Shown: in pieces, positions 46,672 to 57,477 of the stretch
How the letters are laid out: every line of letters starts with the position of its first letter
How positions within the stretch are numbered: position 1 is the first letter of the stretch
Assembly: GCF_002504165.1 (NCBI RefSeq)
Contig: NZ_CP021404.1
Location: forward strand, 62,001-126,000
DNA from: Pacificitalea manganoxidans
GTDB lineage: Bacteria > Pseudomonadota > Alphaproteobacteria > Rhodobacterales > Rhodobacteraceae
Length of the DNA stretch: 64,000 bases
Direction of reading: 5' to 3'
Made by a program: the position numbers and the translations under genes
The notes under the pieces: model-generated
Database searches by the model: none
Told to the model about the DNA's origin: nothing
What the model saw: the letters and a program-made list of their open reading frames with translations, nothing else

Positions 46672-47913
46672 TCAGATCACGAAGCTCGCCATCGTTTCAT
46701 CGCCGCTGATATCGGTATAGGTGAACCCGGCGGCATCCAGCGCGGCGAACAACCGGGTAAAGTTCTCGGCGCGCGTCGTTTCGATCCCCAACAGGACCGA
46801 GCCGAAATTGCGGGCGGATTTCTTGAGATACTCAAACCGCGCAATGTCGTCTTCGGGGCCCAGCAGATTAAGGAAATCTTTCAGCGCGCCAGGCCGCTGC
46901 GGCATACGCAGGATGAGGTATTTCTTGGTGCCCGCATGACGCAGCGCGCGTTCCTTGACCTCTGGCAGCCGCTCGAAATCGAAATTGCCGCCGGAGGTGA
47001 TGCAGACCACCCGCTTACCGGCGATCTGATCGCGCAGATCGGCCAGCGCATCGATCGCCATCGCACCTGCGGGCTCCAGCACGATGCCTTCGATATTCAG
47101 CATCTCGATGATCGTGGTGCAGATGCGGTTTTCGGCGGCGGCAAGCACATGGGCCGGGTCGATGCCGCGCAGCGTCTCGAACGGCAAGGCGCCAATGCGC
47201 GCCACCGCCGCCCCGTCGACGAAGCTGTCCACCCGCGGCAGGGTCACCGGCTCCCCGGCGCGGACCGCTGCGGCAAGGCTCGCGCCGCCTGCCGGTTCGA
47301 CATAGCGCAGCGCGCAGTTCGGGGCCTCGGCGCGCAGCATCTGGGTGATCCCCGCCGACAGACCGCCCCCGCCCACGGGCAGCACGATCATCTCGGGCGC
47401 GCCGATTTCATCGAGGATCTCCACCCCGACAGAGGCCTGCCCCTCGATGACGTCGGCATCGTCGAAGGGCGCCAGAAACCGTCCGCCCTTCTCGGCGCAA
47501 TAGGCCTGCGCAGAGGCGAGCGTGTCATCGAAATAGTCGCCGGTCATGACGATCTCGATCATCTCGCCGCCGAATGTCCGGGTCTTGTGGATTTTTTGCT
47601 GCGGGGTCGTGACGGGCATGAAGATCACACCGCGCACGCCGAAATGACGGCAGGCAAAGGCCACCCCCTGCGCATGATTTCCGGCACTGGCACAGACAAA
47701 CACCGGCGGCTCCCCGCCATCCAGCGCCTTGCGCATCGCATTGACCGCGCCGCGCAGCTTATACGAGCGGACGGGCGTCAGGTCTTCGCGTTTCAGCCAG
47801 ATATCGGCGCCGAATTTCTCGGACAGGAAATCGTTGCGTCCCAGCGGCGTGGCCGGAAACAGATCGCGCAGGGCCAGCGTGGCCTCGCGGGCGGCTTGGG
47901 AAAAATCGCTCAT
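46672..47913 (-). CDS. ilvA: Threonine ammonia-lyase (threonine dehydratase)
   Basis: A 413-residue PLP enzyme that deaminates threonine to 2-oxobutanoate for isoleucine synthesis. The PLP lysine is in REDLTPVRSYKLRGA (about residue 52), the phosphate loop is VGGGGLSAG (about 185), and the regulatory ACT-like domain occupies residues about 330-413 (KKYLILRMPQRPGALKDFL). With a single C-terminal ACT-like unit it matches the shorter IlvA type. It is divergent from argG. ilvD of the same pathway is at 14.3 kb. Confidence 0.95.
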   Translation of the reverse strand: MSDFSQAAREATLALRDLFPATPLGRNDFLSEKFGADIWLKREDLTPVRSYKLRGAVNAMRKALDGGEPPVFVCASAGNHAQGVAFACRHFGVRGVIFMPVTTPQQKIHKTRTFGGEMIEIVMTGDYFDDTLASAQAYCAEKGGRFLAPFDDADVIEGQASVGVEILDEIGAPEMIVLPVGGGGLSAGITQMLRAEAPNCALRYVEPAGGASLAAAVRAGEPVTLPRVDSFVDGAAVARIGALPFETLRGIDPAHVLAAAENRICTTIIEMLNIEGIVLEPAGAMAIDALADLRDQIAGKRVVCITSGGNFDFERLPEVKERALRHAGTKKYLILRMPQRPGALKDFLNLLGPEDDIARFEYLKKSARNFGSVLLGIETTRAENFTRLFAALDAAGFTYTDISGDETMASFVI

Positions 47914-48024
47914 GACCGCCTCCTAGCAATGCGGACGGGGGCTTACCACGGGAAAGCGTCTTGTTCGGCACCCGAAAGCCTTATAGACCCCGCGATCGAG
48001 ACCTGAAACCGACGGAGCGCCCTC

Positions 48025-49248
48025 ATGTCCCAGCCTAAAAAGGTGGTTCTCGCCTATTCCGGCGGCCTCGACACCTCGATCATCCTGAAGTGGTTGCAGA
48101 CCGAATACGACTGCGAAGTGGTGACCTTCACCGCCGATCTGGGTCAGGGCGAGGAGCTGGAGCCCGCGCGCAAGAAGGCCGAGATGCTCGGCATCAAGTC
48201 CGAGAACATCTTTATCGACGATCTGCGCGAAGAATTCGTGCGGGATTTCGTGTTCCCGATGTTCCGCGCCAACGCGGTTTACGAAGGGCTTTACCTGCTG
48301 GGCACCTCAATCGCGCGTCCGCTGATTTCCAAGCGGCTGATCGAGATCGCCGAACAGACCGGCGCCGATGCCGTGGCCCATGGCGCCACCGGCAAAGGCA
48401 ACGATCAGGTTCGGTTCGAACTGTCGGCCTATGCGCTCAACCCCGAAATCAAGGTGATCGCGCCGTGGCGGGAATGGGATCTGTCGAGCCGCACCAAGCT
48501 GCTGGAATTCGCCGAAGCGCATCAGATTCCGATCGCCAAGGACAAGCGCGGCGAAGCGCCGTTCTCCGTCGATGCGAACCTGCTGCACACCTCCTCCGAG
48601 GGGAAGGTGCTGGAAAATCCCGCCGACGAGGCGCCCGATTACGTCTACCAGCGCACGGTGCATCCCGAGGATGCCCCGAACGAGCCGGAATTTGTCGAGA
48701 TCCGTTTCGAGAAGGGCGACGCCGTCGCCATCAACGGCACGGATATGTCCCCCGCCGAGATCCTGACCAAGCTCAACGAGCTGGGCGGCAAGCACGGCTG
48801 CGGGCGGCTTGACCTTGTCGAAGGGCGTTTCGTGGGCATGAAATCCCGCGGCGTCTATGAAACCCCCGGCGGCACGCTGCTGCTGGAGGCGCATCGCGGC
48901 ATCGAATCGATCACGCTCGACCGGGGCGCGGCACATCTGAAGGATGAGCTGATGCCGAAATACGCCGAGCTGATTTATAACGGCTTCTGGTTCAGCCCGG
49001 AGCGCGAGATGCTTCAGGCGCTGATCGACAAGAGCCAAGAGCATGTCAGCGGCACCGTGCGGCTGAAGCTTTACAAAGGGCTGGCCCGCACCGTGGCCCG
49101 TTGGTCGGAAAACTCGCTGTATTCCGAGGCACATGTGACCTTCGAAGAGGATGCAGGCGCCTACGATCAGAAGGACGCGGCAGGCTTCATCAAGCTGAAC
49201 GCCCTGCGCCTGCGCCTGCTCGCCGCCCGGAACCGCCGCAACGGGTGA
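48025..49248 (+). CDS. argG: Argininosuccinate synthase
   Basis: Joins citrulline and aspartate with ATP to form argininosuccinate in arginine biosynthesis. The 407-residue protein is a type I argininosuccinate synthase: the ATP pyrophosphatase P-loop [15 protein letters not shown] starts at residue 10, [15 protein letters not shown] is near 115, and the [20 protein letters not shown] region is typical. GGAG lies before the ATG. It ends at a strong terminator. Confidence 0.98.
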   Translation: MSQPKKVVLAYSGGLDTSIILKWLQTEYDCEVVTFTADLGQGEELEPARKKAEMLGIKSENIFIDDLREEFVRDFVFPMFRANAVYEGLYLLGTSIARPLISKRLIEIAEQTGADAVAHGATGKGNDQVRFELSAYALNPEIKVIAPWREWDLSSRTKLLEFAEAHQIPIAKDKRGEAPFSVDANLLHTSSEGKVLENPADEAPDYVYQRTVHPEDAPNEPEFVEIRFEKGDAVAINGTDMSPAEILTKLNELGGKHGCGRLDLVEGRFVGMKSRGVYETPGGTLLLEAHRGIESITLDRGAAHLKDELMPKYAELIYNGFWFSPEREMLQALIDKSQEHVSGTVRLKLYKGLARTVARWSENSLYSEAHVTFEEDAGAYDQKDAAGFIKLNALRLRLLAARNRRNG

Positions 49249-49310
49249 GGCTGACGCGCGCGGGGGCGGACCTTTGCGCATTCAGCCATCTGACAAGGCC
49301 TAAGGCCGTG

Positions 49311-49342
49311 AACGCCAGCCCGTCCCCACGGGCTGGCGTTTT
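49311..49342 (+). terminator. Rho-independent terminator of argG
   Basis: A perfect 13-bp stem (49311-49323 with 49328-49340), a CCCC loop and a run of four T (49339-49342, two of them inside the stem). Confidence 0.9.
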
Positions 49343-49842
49343 GCCATCCGTCGCTGACGTTGCGGACTGTTGCGCCGGAGGCTCCCGTCGGCATTCGGAC
49401 TGATACCCCCCCCCATTCACCCGCATCCCCCGGACGGAGCGCAACGCTCTCGCGCCTGTCCAGCCTCGCACAGCGCAACCGCCCGCGAACAAGGCCGAAG
49501 GCCGCGCGGGCGAGCGCCTGCCCGTTCCCCGTTCTTTCGTTACTGCACCATCCCAAGGGCAGGCTGGCGGTGCGGCTAGGACGGCAACGTCCCGCAGCCG
49601 CGGAACTTAGCGCGCCCGGTCCGGCGGGCCGGCGCTTGGCCATCTTGCGCGGATCTTGGAGCGGGGAGGTTTTTGGCTGGCATAAAGCACACCCGCTCAA
49701 CCGTTACGGCGCCATCCCACGGGCAGGCTGTCCGGCAACCGCAAAGCGGCGAGGCTCTTGGCTGACACGAGGCACAGCCGCTCAACCTCCGGTGCCCCCC
49801 TTGGAGGGCTTGCGTCATCTCCCCACCCTGCCCCCACGAAAA
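49343..49842. other. Gene-free stretch with a degenerate duplicated sequence
   Basis: Open frames here are low-complexity, arginine- and proline-rich and do not look like proteins. The recognisable content is the duplicated element annotated separately. It may be an intergenic repeat family or a decayed gene. Confidence 0.5.
49540..49787. repeat. Degenerate direct repeat, two composite copies
   Basis: Copy A consists of 49540-49566 and 49666-49702; copy B consists of 49704-49730 and 49751-49787. The first blocks agree at 24 of 27 bases and the second at about 30 of 37. The spacer inside copy A is 99 bases and inside copy B 20 bases. No terminal inverted repeats or transposase are seen. Confidence 0.65.
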
Positions 49843-49865
49843 AAGCGGCCCCTAGGGGGCCGCTT
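49843..49865 (-). terminator. Rho-independent terminator of the DUF7282-like gene
   Basis: A 10-bp stem (49843-49852 with 49856-49865). Read on the minus strand it is followed by a run of T. It lies about 36 bases after the stop codon. Confidence 0.9.
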
Positions 49866-49901
49866 CAGGAGGCCGGTGTGCCGGCTTTCGCTATGGTCGG
49901 A

Positions 49902-50318
49902 TCACTCGACGGTGATCGTTTTCATGACCAGATTGCCATCGGGCTTGATCGGGCCGTCTTCGGTGGCGCCGAGCGTGTATTCAAAGATGCCGGTGGAATT
50001 GCCGCCTGCTTCGGAATGCACCATCAGCATCAGCATGTCGCCAGCGGCGACCTCTTCGGTCAGGATCGCGGCGACATCGGTGTTTTCACCCATGCGCAGC
50101 GGAGCGTGACCCACGACGGGGCCCGGTTTGCCTTCGGAGTCGGTGCGGTGCACGACCAGCCAGCCGTTTTCGCCAGCGGTGACCATCTCGGCGGACACGA
50201 CACCGTTTTCAACGGTCTGGTTGGAGGCTTCGACCATCGGGGTCATGCTGTGCGCGGCGGCAAAGGCCGAACCTGCGGTAATGGCGGTGAGGGCGGCGGC
50301 GGTGAGAATGCGTTTCAT
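49902..50318 (-). CDS. Secreted DUF7282-like protein
   Basis: A 138-residue protein with a Sec signal peptide (residues 1-20, ending AGSAFAAA). The mature part is a small beta-rich domain (about 25-138) with GWLVVHRTDSEGKPGPVVGH and MLMLMVHSEAGGNSTGIFEY, which I recall as the DUF7282 pattern of archaeal and bacterial secreted proteins. There are no cysteines or obvious metal sites beyond two histidines and several methionines. It is monocistronic with its own terminator. Function is unknown; it is likely periplasmic. Confidence 0.8.
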   Translation of the reverse strand: MKRILTAAALTAITAGSAFAAAHSMTPMVEASNQTVENGVVSAEMVTAGENGWLVVHRTDSEGKPGPVVGHAPLRMGENTDVAAILTEEVAAGDMLMLMVHSEAGGNSTGIFEYTLGATEDGPIKPDGNLVMKTITVE

Positions 50319-50424
50319 CGGTTGTCGTTCCCTATTAGTGGATGGCCGAATGATCGGCCCATGCGCTAATCACGGAATGCCCCGCGACAAAGTTTCACCT
50401 GCCGCCAAATTATATTTTTGCGGG

Positions 50425-51306
50425 TTACGCAGGCCGGTTGAGGAAAGTCTCCACCTCCGCCCGGTCCGGCATCACATCCGCCGTGCCCCGGCGTGTCACC
50501 TGTAGTGCACCGGCGGCCAGCGCGGCGCGCAGGGCCAGATCCTCGGACAGCCCGGCATCGAGCGCGGCGGCAAGCGTGCCGATGAAACAGTCGCCCGCCC
50601 CGGTCGTATCGACGACAGGCACGGTATAGGCCGCAGCGGTCATCGGGTCGCGACCGCGCATCAGCCATTCCGCCCCATCCCCGCCACGGGTGACGACGAC
50701 ACTATCTACATCGACCCGCTCGATCGGCAGGCCGGTGGCCTCCGCCAGTTGCGCGGCTTCGACCTGATTGAGCACCAGCATCGAGACATAGGGCAACACG
50801 GCCTCAACCGCGGCGGCGTCGAAGGGCGCGGCGGAATAGACGACCCGCATGCCTTTCTCATGACCGATCCGCGCGGCGTCGACCTGACAGTCGGTTTCGT
50901 TTTGCAGCAGCAGCGTGTCCGCGGCGGTCGCGTCGGCCAGCGCGGTGGCGATGGCTTCGGCGCTTTGCATCATGTTGGTGCCACCGTCGAGAACGATGGA
51001 GTTTTCACCCGACGCATCGACATTGATGATCGCGTGTCCGGTATGCGCGGCTTCGACCACGCGGATGCCGGTGACGTTGATGCCCAAGCCGCGCATCCGG
51101 TCGACGATCGCGCCGCCATCGCTGCCCACCGCGCCCAGATGCCGGACCTCGGCGCCAAAGCGGGCGGCTGCGGCGGATTGGTTTGCCCCTTTGCCGCCCA
51201 GCCCGACGCTGTGCGACAGCGAGGCCAGCGTTTCACCAGGCTGCGGCAGATGCGGCAGCGCATAGACGCGGTCGATATTGATCGAGCCGAGGTTGTAGAT
51301 CGTCAC
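50425..51306 (-). CDS. rbsK: Ribokinase (PfkB family)
   Basis: A 293-residue PfkB carbohydrate kinase. It has the N-terminal GGKGANQSAAAARFGA signature (about residue 35) and the C-terminal VVDTTGAGDCFIGTLAAALD anion-hole motif with catalytic aspartate (about 238). The overall fit is ribokinase (ribose to ribose 5-phosphate), though sugar specificity is inferred. The start is GTG at 51306 with GGAAGGA upstream. It lies 21 bases downstream of the malic enzyme gene on the same strand. Confidence 0.88.
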   Translation of the reverse strand: MTIYNLGSINIDRVYALPHLPQPGETLASLSHSVGLGGKGANQSAAAARFGAEVRHLGAVGSDGGAIVDRMRGLGINVTGIRVVEAAHTGHAIINVDASGENSIVLDGGTNMMQSAEAIATALADATAADTLLLQNETDCQVDAARIGHEKGMRVVYSAAPFDAAAVEAVLPYVSMLVLNQVEAAQLAEATGLPIERVDVDSVVVTRGGDGAEWLMRGRDPMTAAAYTVPVVDTTGAGDCFIGTLAAALDAGLSEDLALRAALAAGALQVTRRGTADVMPDRAEVETFLNRPA

Positions 51307-51327
51307 AGCGGGTCCTTCCGCGGCAGA

Positions 51328-53583
51328 TCAGCCGATATTGCAGGCCGAAATCGCCGCCATGTTGAGAATGTCATTCACGGTCGAGCCGGTAGAGATGATC
51401 TGCACCGGCTTATCCACGCCGGTCAGGATCGGCCCGATGACGGTGGCGCCGCCCAGTTCCTGCAACAGCTTGGTCGAGATCGACGCCGAATGCCGCGCAG
51501 GCACCACCAGCACATTGGCCGGGCCGGTCAGACGACAGAAGGGATAGTGCTTCATCTGATCAGGGTTCAGCGCGACGTCGACGGTCATTTCGCCGTCATA
51601 TTCGAAATCGACATGACGTTTGTCGAGCGCGTCAGAGGCAAGATGCATCTTGGTCGCGCGTTCCGACACCGGATAGCCAAAGGTCGAGAAGCTGGCAAAG
51701 GCCACACGCGGCACCAACCCCAGCCCGCGCGCCACCGACGCTGCGCGTTCGGCGATATCGGCAAGGTCTTCTTCGTCGGGCCATTCATGCACCAGCGTAT
51801 CGGCGATCAGGACAATACGACCCCGGATTAGCACGGCGGTCACCCCCACCGCGCCGTCATGGGGCTGCGCGTCAAAGACGTGGTTGATCTGTTCCAGCAC
51901 ATGCGCGGATTTGCGGGTGGCCCCGGTGACCAGACCGTCGCCATGCCCATGCGCCAGCATCAGCGCGGAAAACACATGCCGGTCGCGCGCGGCAAGGCGG
52001 TGAATGTCCTTCTGATCGTAGCCCTTCCGCTGCAACCGCTTGTAAAGGAAATCCTTGTAGGTCTCGAGATGGCGGGTGTTGGCGGCGTTGACGACCTCCA
52101 GTTCCCGGATCGCATCGGACAGGCCATTGGCGGTGAGCAGTTCGCGCACATCCGCCTCGCGCCCGACGACCAGCGCCTTGCCCAGCCCGGCCCGCTGGTA
52201 GGCGATTGCCGCGCGCAGCACGCGGATGTCGTCGCCTTCGGCAAAGATCATGCGCGCCTGAGCGGCCTTTGCGCGGGCGTTGATGGCGCGCAGCACCGTG
52301 GCGGTGGGGTCCATCCGCGCGCGCAGGGATTGCTCATACCCTGCCAGATCGACAATCGGGCGGCGGGCGGCGCCGGTATCCATGCCCGCCTGCGCGACCT
52401 TGGGCGGCACGCGGTAGATCAGCCGCGGATCGAACGGCGCGGGGATGATGTAATCACGCCCGAAGGTCAGCTTACGGCCATAGGCCAGCGCGACCTCGTC
52501 CGGCACATCCTCGCGCGCCAGTTCGGCCAGCGCTTCGGCGCAGGCGATCTTCATTTCGTCGTTGATCGCGCGGGCATGGATGTCGAGCGCCCCGCGGAAC
52601 AGATAGGGAAAGCCCAGAACGTTGTTGACCTGATTGGGATAGTCCGAGCGGCCAGTGGCAACGATGGCATCGGCACGGACCTCATGCGCCTCCTCCGGGG
52701 TGATTTCCGGATCGGGATTGGCCATGGCGAAGATCACCGGATCCTCGGCCATGCTGGCGACCATATCCTGCGTCACCGCGCCTTTCACCGACACGCCGAG
52801 GAACACGTCCGCCCCTTTCATCGCGTCTTCCAGTGTGCGGGCCTCCGTGACGACGGCATGGGCCGATTTCCACTGGTTCATGCCCTCTTGGCGGCCTTGG
52901 TAGATCACGCCCTTGGTGTCGCACATGATGCAGTTTTCGTTGCGCGCGCCCATGGTCTTGATGAGTTCGAGGCAGGCGATCCCGGCGGCGCCGGCGCCGT
53001 TCAGGACGATCTTGCAATCTTCCAGCTTCTTGCCGGACAGGTGCAGCGCGTTGATGAGGCCCGCGGCGCAGATTACGGCGGTGCCGTGCTGGTCGTCATG
53101 GAACACCGGAATGTCCATGATCTCCTTCAGGCGCTGTTCGATGATGAAGCATTCGGGCGCCTTGATATCCTCAAGGTTGATCCCGCCAAAGGTCGGCCCC
53201 ATCAGCCGCACGGCATTGATGAATTCGTCCGGGTCTTCGGTGTCCAGTTCGATATCGATGGAGTTCACATCGGCAAAGCGCTTGAACAGCACCGATTTGC
53301 CTTCCATCACCGGTTTTGACGCCAGCGCGCCCAGATTGCCCAGCCCAAGGATCGCGGTGCCGTTTGAAATCACCGCCACCGTGTTGCCCTTGGTGGTGTA
53401 GTCATAGGCGGTTTCGGGGTTTTCGGCGATCGCCTCCACGGGCACTGCCACACCGGGGCTGTAGGCCAGCGACAGGTCGCGCTGGGTGGTCATCGGCTTG
53501 GTCGCCTGAATCTCCCATTTCCCCGGCGGGTCCATGTGATAGGTCAGCGCCTCTTCGCGGGTGATGTTGCGCTTGCTTGCCAT
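51328..53583 (-). CDS. maeB: NADP-dependent malic enzyme (MaeB type)
   Basis: A 751-residue MaeB-type enzyme that decarboxylates malate to pyruvate with NADP+. Residues 1-430 are the malic enzyme domains ([52 protein letters not shown] for the dinucleotide). Residues about 440-751 are a phosphotransacetylase-like domain that is regulatory in this class. AGGAGG lies seven bases before the ATG at 53583. It is divergent from mutS and leads into rbsK. Confidence 0.96.
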   Translation of the reverse strand: MASKRNITREEALTYHMDPPGKWEIQATKPMTTQRDLSLAYSPGVAVPVEAIAENPETAYDYTTKGNTVAVISNGTAILGLGNLGALASKPVMEGKSVLFKRFADVNSIDIELDTEDPDEFINAVRLMGPTFGGINLEDIKAPECFIIEQRLKEIMDIPVFHDDQHGTAVICAAGLINALHLSGKKLEDCKIVLNGAGAAGIACLELIKTMGARNENCIMCDTKGVIYQGRQEGMNQWKSAHAVVTEARTLEDAMKGADVFLGVSVKGAVTQDMVASMAEDPVIFAMANPDPEITPEEAHEVRADAIVATGRSDYPNQVNNVLGFPYLFRGALDIHARAINDEMKIACAEALAELAREDVPDEVALAYGRKLTFGRDYIIPAPFDPRLIYRVPPKVAQAGMDTGAARRPIVDLAGYEQSLRARMDPTATVLRAINARAKAAQARMIFAEGDDIRVLRAAIAYQRAGLGKALVVGREADVRELLTANGLSDAIRELEVVNAANTRHLETYKDFLYKRLQRKGYDQKDIHRLAARDRHVFSALMLAHGHGDGLVTGATRKSAHVLEQINHVFDAQPHDGAVGVTAVLIRGRIVLIADTLVHEWPDEEDLADIAERAASVARGLGLVPRVAFASFSTFGYPVSERATKMHLASDALDKRHVDFEYDGEMTVDVALNPDQMKHYPFCRLTGPANVLVVPARHSASISTKLLQELGGATVIGPILTGVDKPVQIISTGSTVNDILNMAAISACNIG

Positions 53584-53710
53584 TGCCGATCCTCCTGAAA
53601 GCCCGATGCTCATACCGAGCCAGCGCCGCTGCGGCAACAGTCGGGAAATCGGCTTTCACCATGAGGATGCGGGCTTTAGGATCGCGCAAAGGCAGATCGA
53701 GGGGCTTCCA

Positions 53711-56377
53711 GTGAGCGTGCAGACCAGCGGCGTAACGCCGATGATGGCCCAGTATATGGAGATCAAGGCCGCGCATCCCGGCGCGCTGCTGTTCTACCGT
53801 ATGGGCGATTTCTACGAGATGTTCTTTGACGACGCGGTGGCGGCGGCGGCGGCGCTCGACATTGCGTTGACCAAACGGGGCAAGCATCAGGGCGATGAAA
53901 TCCCCATGTGCGGGGTGCCGGTCCATGCCGCCGAAGGCTATCTGCTGACGCTGATCCGCAAAGGCTTCCGCGTTGCCGTCTGCGAGCAGCTCGAAGACCC
54001 CGCCGAGGCCAAAAAGCGCGGCTCCAAATCCGTGGTAAAACGGGATGTGGTGCGGCTGGTCACCCCCGGCACCCTGACCGAAGACAGCCTGCTGGAAGCG
54101 CGGCGGCATAATTACCTCGCCGCCTATGCAAGCCTGCGGGACGCCGGCGCGCTGGCTTGGGTCGATATTTCGACCGGGGAATTGCGCGTGACGCCCTGCC
54201 CGCTGGTGCGGCTGGGGCCGGAACTGGCCCGGCTTGCCCCGCGCGAAATCCTGCTGTCGGACATGGCCGAGGGGGAACTGGAGGAAATCTGCACCGATAG
54301 TGGCGCGGCGATCACCCCGCTGGCGCGGTCGAGCTTTGACAGCACCGGCGCGGCGGAGCGGCTGAAATCCGCGTTCGGGGTCGGGGCGCTGGACGGGTTC
54401 GGCAGCTTCGAGCGGGCCGAACTTTCGGCGATGGGCGCGCTGGTCAGCTATCTGGACCTGACGCAGAAGGGCAAGATCCCGCTGCTGCGCGCGCCGGTGC
54501 GCGAAAGCGGCGCGCAGGTGGTGCAGATCGATGCCGCCACCCGCCGCAATCTGGAACTGACCTCCAGCCTGTCGGGCGGGCGCGACGGATCTTTGCTGGC
54601 CGCCATCGACCGCACCGTGACGGCAGGCGGCGGGCGGCTGCTGGAACGGCGCATTTCCGCGCCATCGCGGGATCTGGCGGTGATCGGCGACAGGCTGGCA
54701 GCGGTGCGTGCGCTGACCCATCACACCGGGCTGGCCGAACGGCTGCGCGATGCGCTGCGCCGGGTGCCGGACATGGACCGGGCGCTGTCGCGACTGGCGC
54801 TGGAGCGCGGCGGGCCGCGCGATCTGGCGGCGATCCGGGGCGGGCTGACACAGGCCTTGGCCCTGGACGACGTGCTGAGCAGCCATGAGTTGCCCGCTTT
54901 GCTGGCCGATCTGCGCCGCGATCTGATCGGCCATGATGCGCTGACCGATCTGCTGGACGCGGCGCTGGTGGCCGAGCCGCCGCTGCTGACCCGCGATGGC
55001 GGGTTTATCGCGCCAGGTCATGATACCGATCTGGACGAGGCCCGCACCCTGCGCGACGAGGGCCGGGGCGTCATCGCCGCGATGCAGGCCGAATATGCCG
55101 AAGACACCGGCATCACCGCGCTGAAGGTCAAGCATAACAACGTGCTGGGCTATTTCATCGAATGCACCGCAACCCACGCGCAGAAGATGCTGTCACCGCC
55201 GCTGTCGGACCGCTTCATTCACCGGCAGACAACGGCCAATGCCGTGCGCTTTACCACCGTCGCCCTGTCGGAGATGGAAACCAAAATCCTAAACGCGGGC
55301 GGCCGTGCGCTGGAGATCGAAAAGCGGCTATTCGAGACGCTGCGCGCGGCCGTGCTGGAGGCCGCTGACCGGATCGGCGCAGCCGCGCGGGCGCTGGCCG
55401 AACTGGACCTGACCGCTGCCTTTGCCGATCTGGCGCGGGGCGAAAACTGGACCGAGCCGCGCGTCGATGACAGCCGGGTGTTCGAAATCGAAGGTGGGCG
55501 TCACCCTGTCGTCGAACGCGCCCTGCGGCGCGAGGGCGGCGCGCCCTTCATCGCGAATGACTGCCGCCTGTCAGACGGCGGCGACGGCGCGCATATCCGC
55601 CTGCTGACCGGCCCCAACATGGGCGGTAAATCCACTTGGCTGCGGCAGAACGCGCTGATCGCCTTGCTGGCGCAGGCAGGCAGTTTTGTGCCCGCGCGCA
55701 GCGCCCATATCGGCGCGGTGTCGAGCCTGTTCAGCCGGGTCGGGGCCTCGGACGATCTGGCGCGGGGGCGCTCGACCTTCATGGTGGAGATGGTGGAGAC
55801 CGCCGCGATCCTCAATCAAGCCGATGACCGCGCGCTGGTGATCCTTGACGAAATCGGACGTGGCACCGCCACCTATGACGGGCTGTCCATCGCGTGGGCC
55901 GTGCTGGAATACCTGCACGAGCACAACCGCTGCCGGGCGCTGTTCGCCACGCATTACCACGAGATGACGGCGATGGCCGCGCGGCTGTCGGGTGTCGGCA
56001 ATGCCACGGTCGCCGTGCGCGAATGGGAGGGGGAGGTGATCTTTCTCCATGAGGTGCGCGACGGCGCGGCGGATCGCTCCTACGGGGTGCAGGTGGCGCG
56101 GTTGGCCGGGCTGCCCGGTCCGGTGATCGACCGCGCGCGGGTGGTGCTGGATGCGCTGGAAAAAGGCGAGCGCGAAGGCGGGCGTGCGCAGAAGGCCGTG
56201 ATCGACGACCTGCCGCTTTTCGCCGCCGCACCGCCCCCTGCCCCTGTCGCGGCGCCCGATCCGGCGGCACAGGCCCTCAACACACGGCTGGAGGAGGTCA
56301 TGCCGGATGAGCTGACGCCGCGTGCGGCGCTGGACCTGATTTATGAATTGAAAGCACTGGTCCGCCGCAAGGACTGA
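53711..56377 (+). CDS. mutS: DNA mismatch repair protein MutS
   Basis: An 888-residue mismatch-recognition ATPase. Mismatch-binding domain I has [14 protein letters not shown], with the Phe-x-Glu wedge in DFYEM. The ATPase domain has the Walker [17 protein letters not shown] (about residue 635), Walker [18 protein letters not shown], and the signature ATHYHEM. The GTG start at 53711 is selected because a GAGGGG element precedes it and the upstream frame overlaps the maeB promoter; ATG 53741 is an alternative. It is monocistronic. Confidence 0.97.
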   Translation: MSVQTSGVTPMMAQYMEIKAAHPGALLFYRMGDFYEMFFDDAVAAAAALDIALTKRGKHQGDEIPMCGVPVHAAEGYLLTLIRKGFRVAVCEQLEDPAEAKKRGSKSVVKRDVVRLVTPGTLTEDSLLEARRHNYLAAYASLRDAGALAWVDISTGELRVTPCPLVRLGPELARLAPREILLSDMAEGELEEICTDSGAAITPLARSSFDSTGAAERLKSAFGVGALDGFGSFERAELSAMGALVSYLDLTQKGKIPLLRAPVRESGAQVVQIDAATRRNLELTSSLSGGRDGSLLAAIDRTVTAGGGRLLERRISAPSRDLAVIGDRLAAVRALTHHTGLAERLRDALRRVPDMDRALSRLALERGGPRDLAAIRGGLTQALALDDVLSSHELPALLADLRRDLIGHDALTDLLDAALVAEPPLLTRDGGFIAPGHDTDLDEARTLRDEGRGVIAAMQAEYAEDTGITALKVKHNNVLGYFIECTATHAQKMLSPPLSDRFIHRQTTANAVRFTTVALSEMETKILNAGGRALEIEKRLFETLRAAVLEAADRIGAAARALAELDLTAAFADLARGENWTEPRVDDSRVFEIEGGRHPVVERALRREGGAPFIANDCRLSDGGDGAHIRLLTGPNMGGKSTWLRQNALIALLAQAGSFVPARSAHIGAVSSLFSRVGASDDLARGRSTFMVEMVETAAILNQADDRALVILDEIGRGTATYDGLSIAWAVLEYLHEHNRCRALFATHYHEMTAMAARLSGVGNATVAVREWEGEVIFLHEVRDGAADRSYGVQVARLAGLPGPVIDRARVVLDALEKGEREGGRAQKAVIDDLPLFAAAPPPAPVAAPDPAAQALNTRLEEVMPDELTPRAALDLIYELKALVRRKD

Positions 56378-56398
56378 CCCACGCGCAAAGTGTGCGCC

Positions 56399-56833
56399 TC
56401 AGACCGGGCAAAGCGTCCCGGCGCTGAGCGTCGCGATTTGTCCCTGCGCATCCCGCGCGGCGCGGACCCCTGCGGGCACGGGGCCAGTTGCCCCCACCGC
56501 GACCCCATCGGTCAGCGCGACATCGCCGCTGGTTTCCGACCAGCCAAGGAAATCGTCGGTCTGGAAATGCAGCGCCAGTCCGCCCCAGCCGATGATGTGG
56601 CAGGCGTTGCTCCCCGCGCGCCTGTCGGGTGCCGCGCCCAGCAGCCCGGTCACGGCGGTGACAACGCCCGCTTCGGTGCGGGAAAAGGAGATCACCTGAC
56701 CGCTGCCCGCCACGGCCAGCCCATCCGCCGCCAGCCGCAACCGTGTCGGCCCGTCCAGCGCGGCGGGGCGAGGGCCCGTTTCAGGCGCGGCGGCGCAGCC
56801 CGCCAGCAGCAGGGCAACCGCCAGCCACTTCAT
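56399..56833 (-). CDS. Putative lipoprotein in the regA operon
   Basis: A 144-residue protein with a lipoprotein signal (MKWLAVALLLAGCAAAP, lipobox LLAGC at residues 13-17). The mature domain contains HIIGWGGLALHFQTDDFLGW and a late cysteine; I do not recognise the family. Its ATG overlaps the regA stop (ATGA), so it is translated with the response regulator. In other Rhodobacteraceae the position after regA is often occupied by different genes, such as hvrA. Its role in redox signalling is unproven. Confidence 0.75.
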   Translation of the reverse strand: MKWLAVALLLAGCAAAPETGPRPAALDGPTRLRLAADGLAVAGSGQVISFSRTEAGVVTAVTGLLGAAPDRRAGSNACHIIGWGGLALHFQTDDFLGWSETSGDVALTDGVAVGATGPVPAGVRAARDAQGQIATLSAGTLCPV

Positions 56834-57390
56834 TTCGGGGAGCGCTTTGCCAAGATCCGCTGCAAGGTGCGGCGATGCATGTTCAGCCGCCGCGCGGTTT
56901 CCGACACGTTGCGGTCGCACAGCTCATAGACCCGCTGGATATGTTCCCACCGCACCCGGTCCGCCGACATCGGATTGTCGGGCGGGGGCGGCAATTCATC
57001 GCTGCGGGCGAGCAACGCATTGGTCACGTCATTGGCGTCGGCAGGTTTGGAGAGGTAATCGATAGCGCCGATCTTGACCGCAGCGACGGCGGTCGCGATG
57101 GCGCCATATCCGGTCAGCACGACGATCCGACTTTCGGGACGTTTTTCGCGCAGGGTTTCCACCACGTCGAGCCCGTTGCCATCCTCCAGCCGCAGGTCGA
57201 CGACCGCATAGGCGGGCGGACGCGCGGTGGCGATCGCCTTGCCAGCAGCGACGGAGCCGGCCATTTCCGGCTCGAACCCGCGTTTTTCCATCGCACGGGT
57301 CAGACGCCGCAGGAACGGCTCATCATCGTCGACCAACAGCAGCGAGCGGTCTTCGCCGATATCCTTGGGATCGAAATCAGGCACGGCCAT
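56830..57390 (-). CDS. regA: Redox response regulator RegA/PrrA/ActR
   Basis: A 186-residue response regulator. The receiver domain (residues about 15-130) has SLLLVDDDEPFLRRL, phospho-acceptor AVVDLRLEDGNG (about Asp63) and the conserved lysine in YLSKPADANDV. The C-terminal Fis-type helix-turn-helix (RNVSETARRLNMHRRTLQRI) is the near-invariant RegA DNA-binding motif. RegA is phosphorylated by RegB under low oxygen and controls photosynthesis, respiration, CO2 and N2 fixation genes. The start at 57390 fits the family length. Confidence 0.97.
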   Translation of the reverse strand: MAVPDFDPKDIGEDRSLLLVDDDEPFLRRLTRAMEKRGFEPEMAGSVAAGKAIATARPPAYAVVDLRLEDGNGLDVVETLREKRPESRIVVLTGYGAIATAVAAVKIGAIDYLSKPADANDVTNALLARSDELPPPPDNPMSADRVRWEHIQRVYELCDRNVSETARRLNMHRRTLQRILAKRSPK

Positions 57391-57477
57391 CTTCCCCTGT
57401 GTCTGCGTCCCGGCCAACAGCGGCCCGGATCGGGTGAGGGTATCTGTCCCCCCATACGCGGTCAATCGAACGGCGGA

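Noticed and set aside
49167-49818. Minus-strand frames in the argG downstream gap
   Set aside because: Arginine/proline-rich, overlapping the argG terminator and the repeat blocks; no family features or ribosome-binding site.
53402-55177. Long minus-strand frame inside mutS
   Set aside because: Composition is glutamine-, arginine- and histidine-rich, typical of a reverse-frame shadow in GC-rich DNA; mutS is complete on the plus strand.
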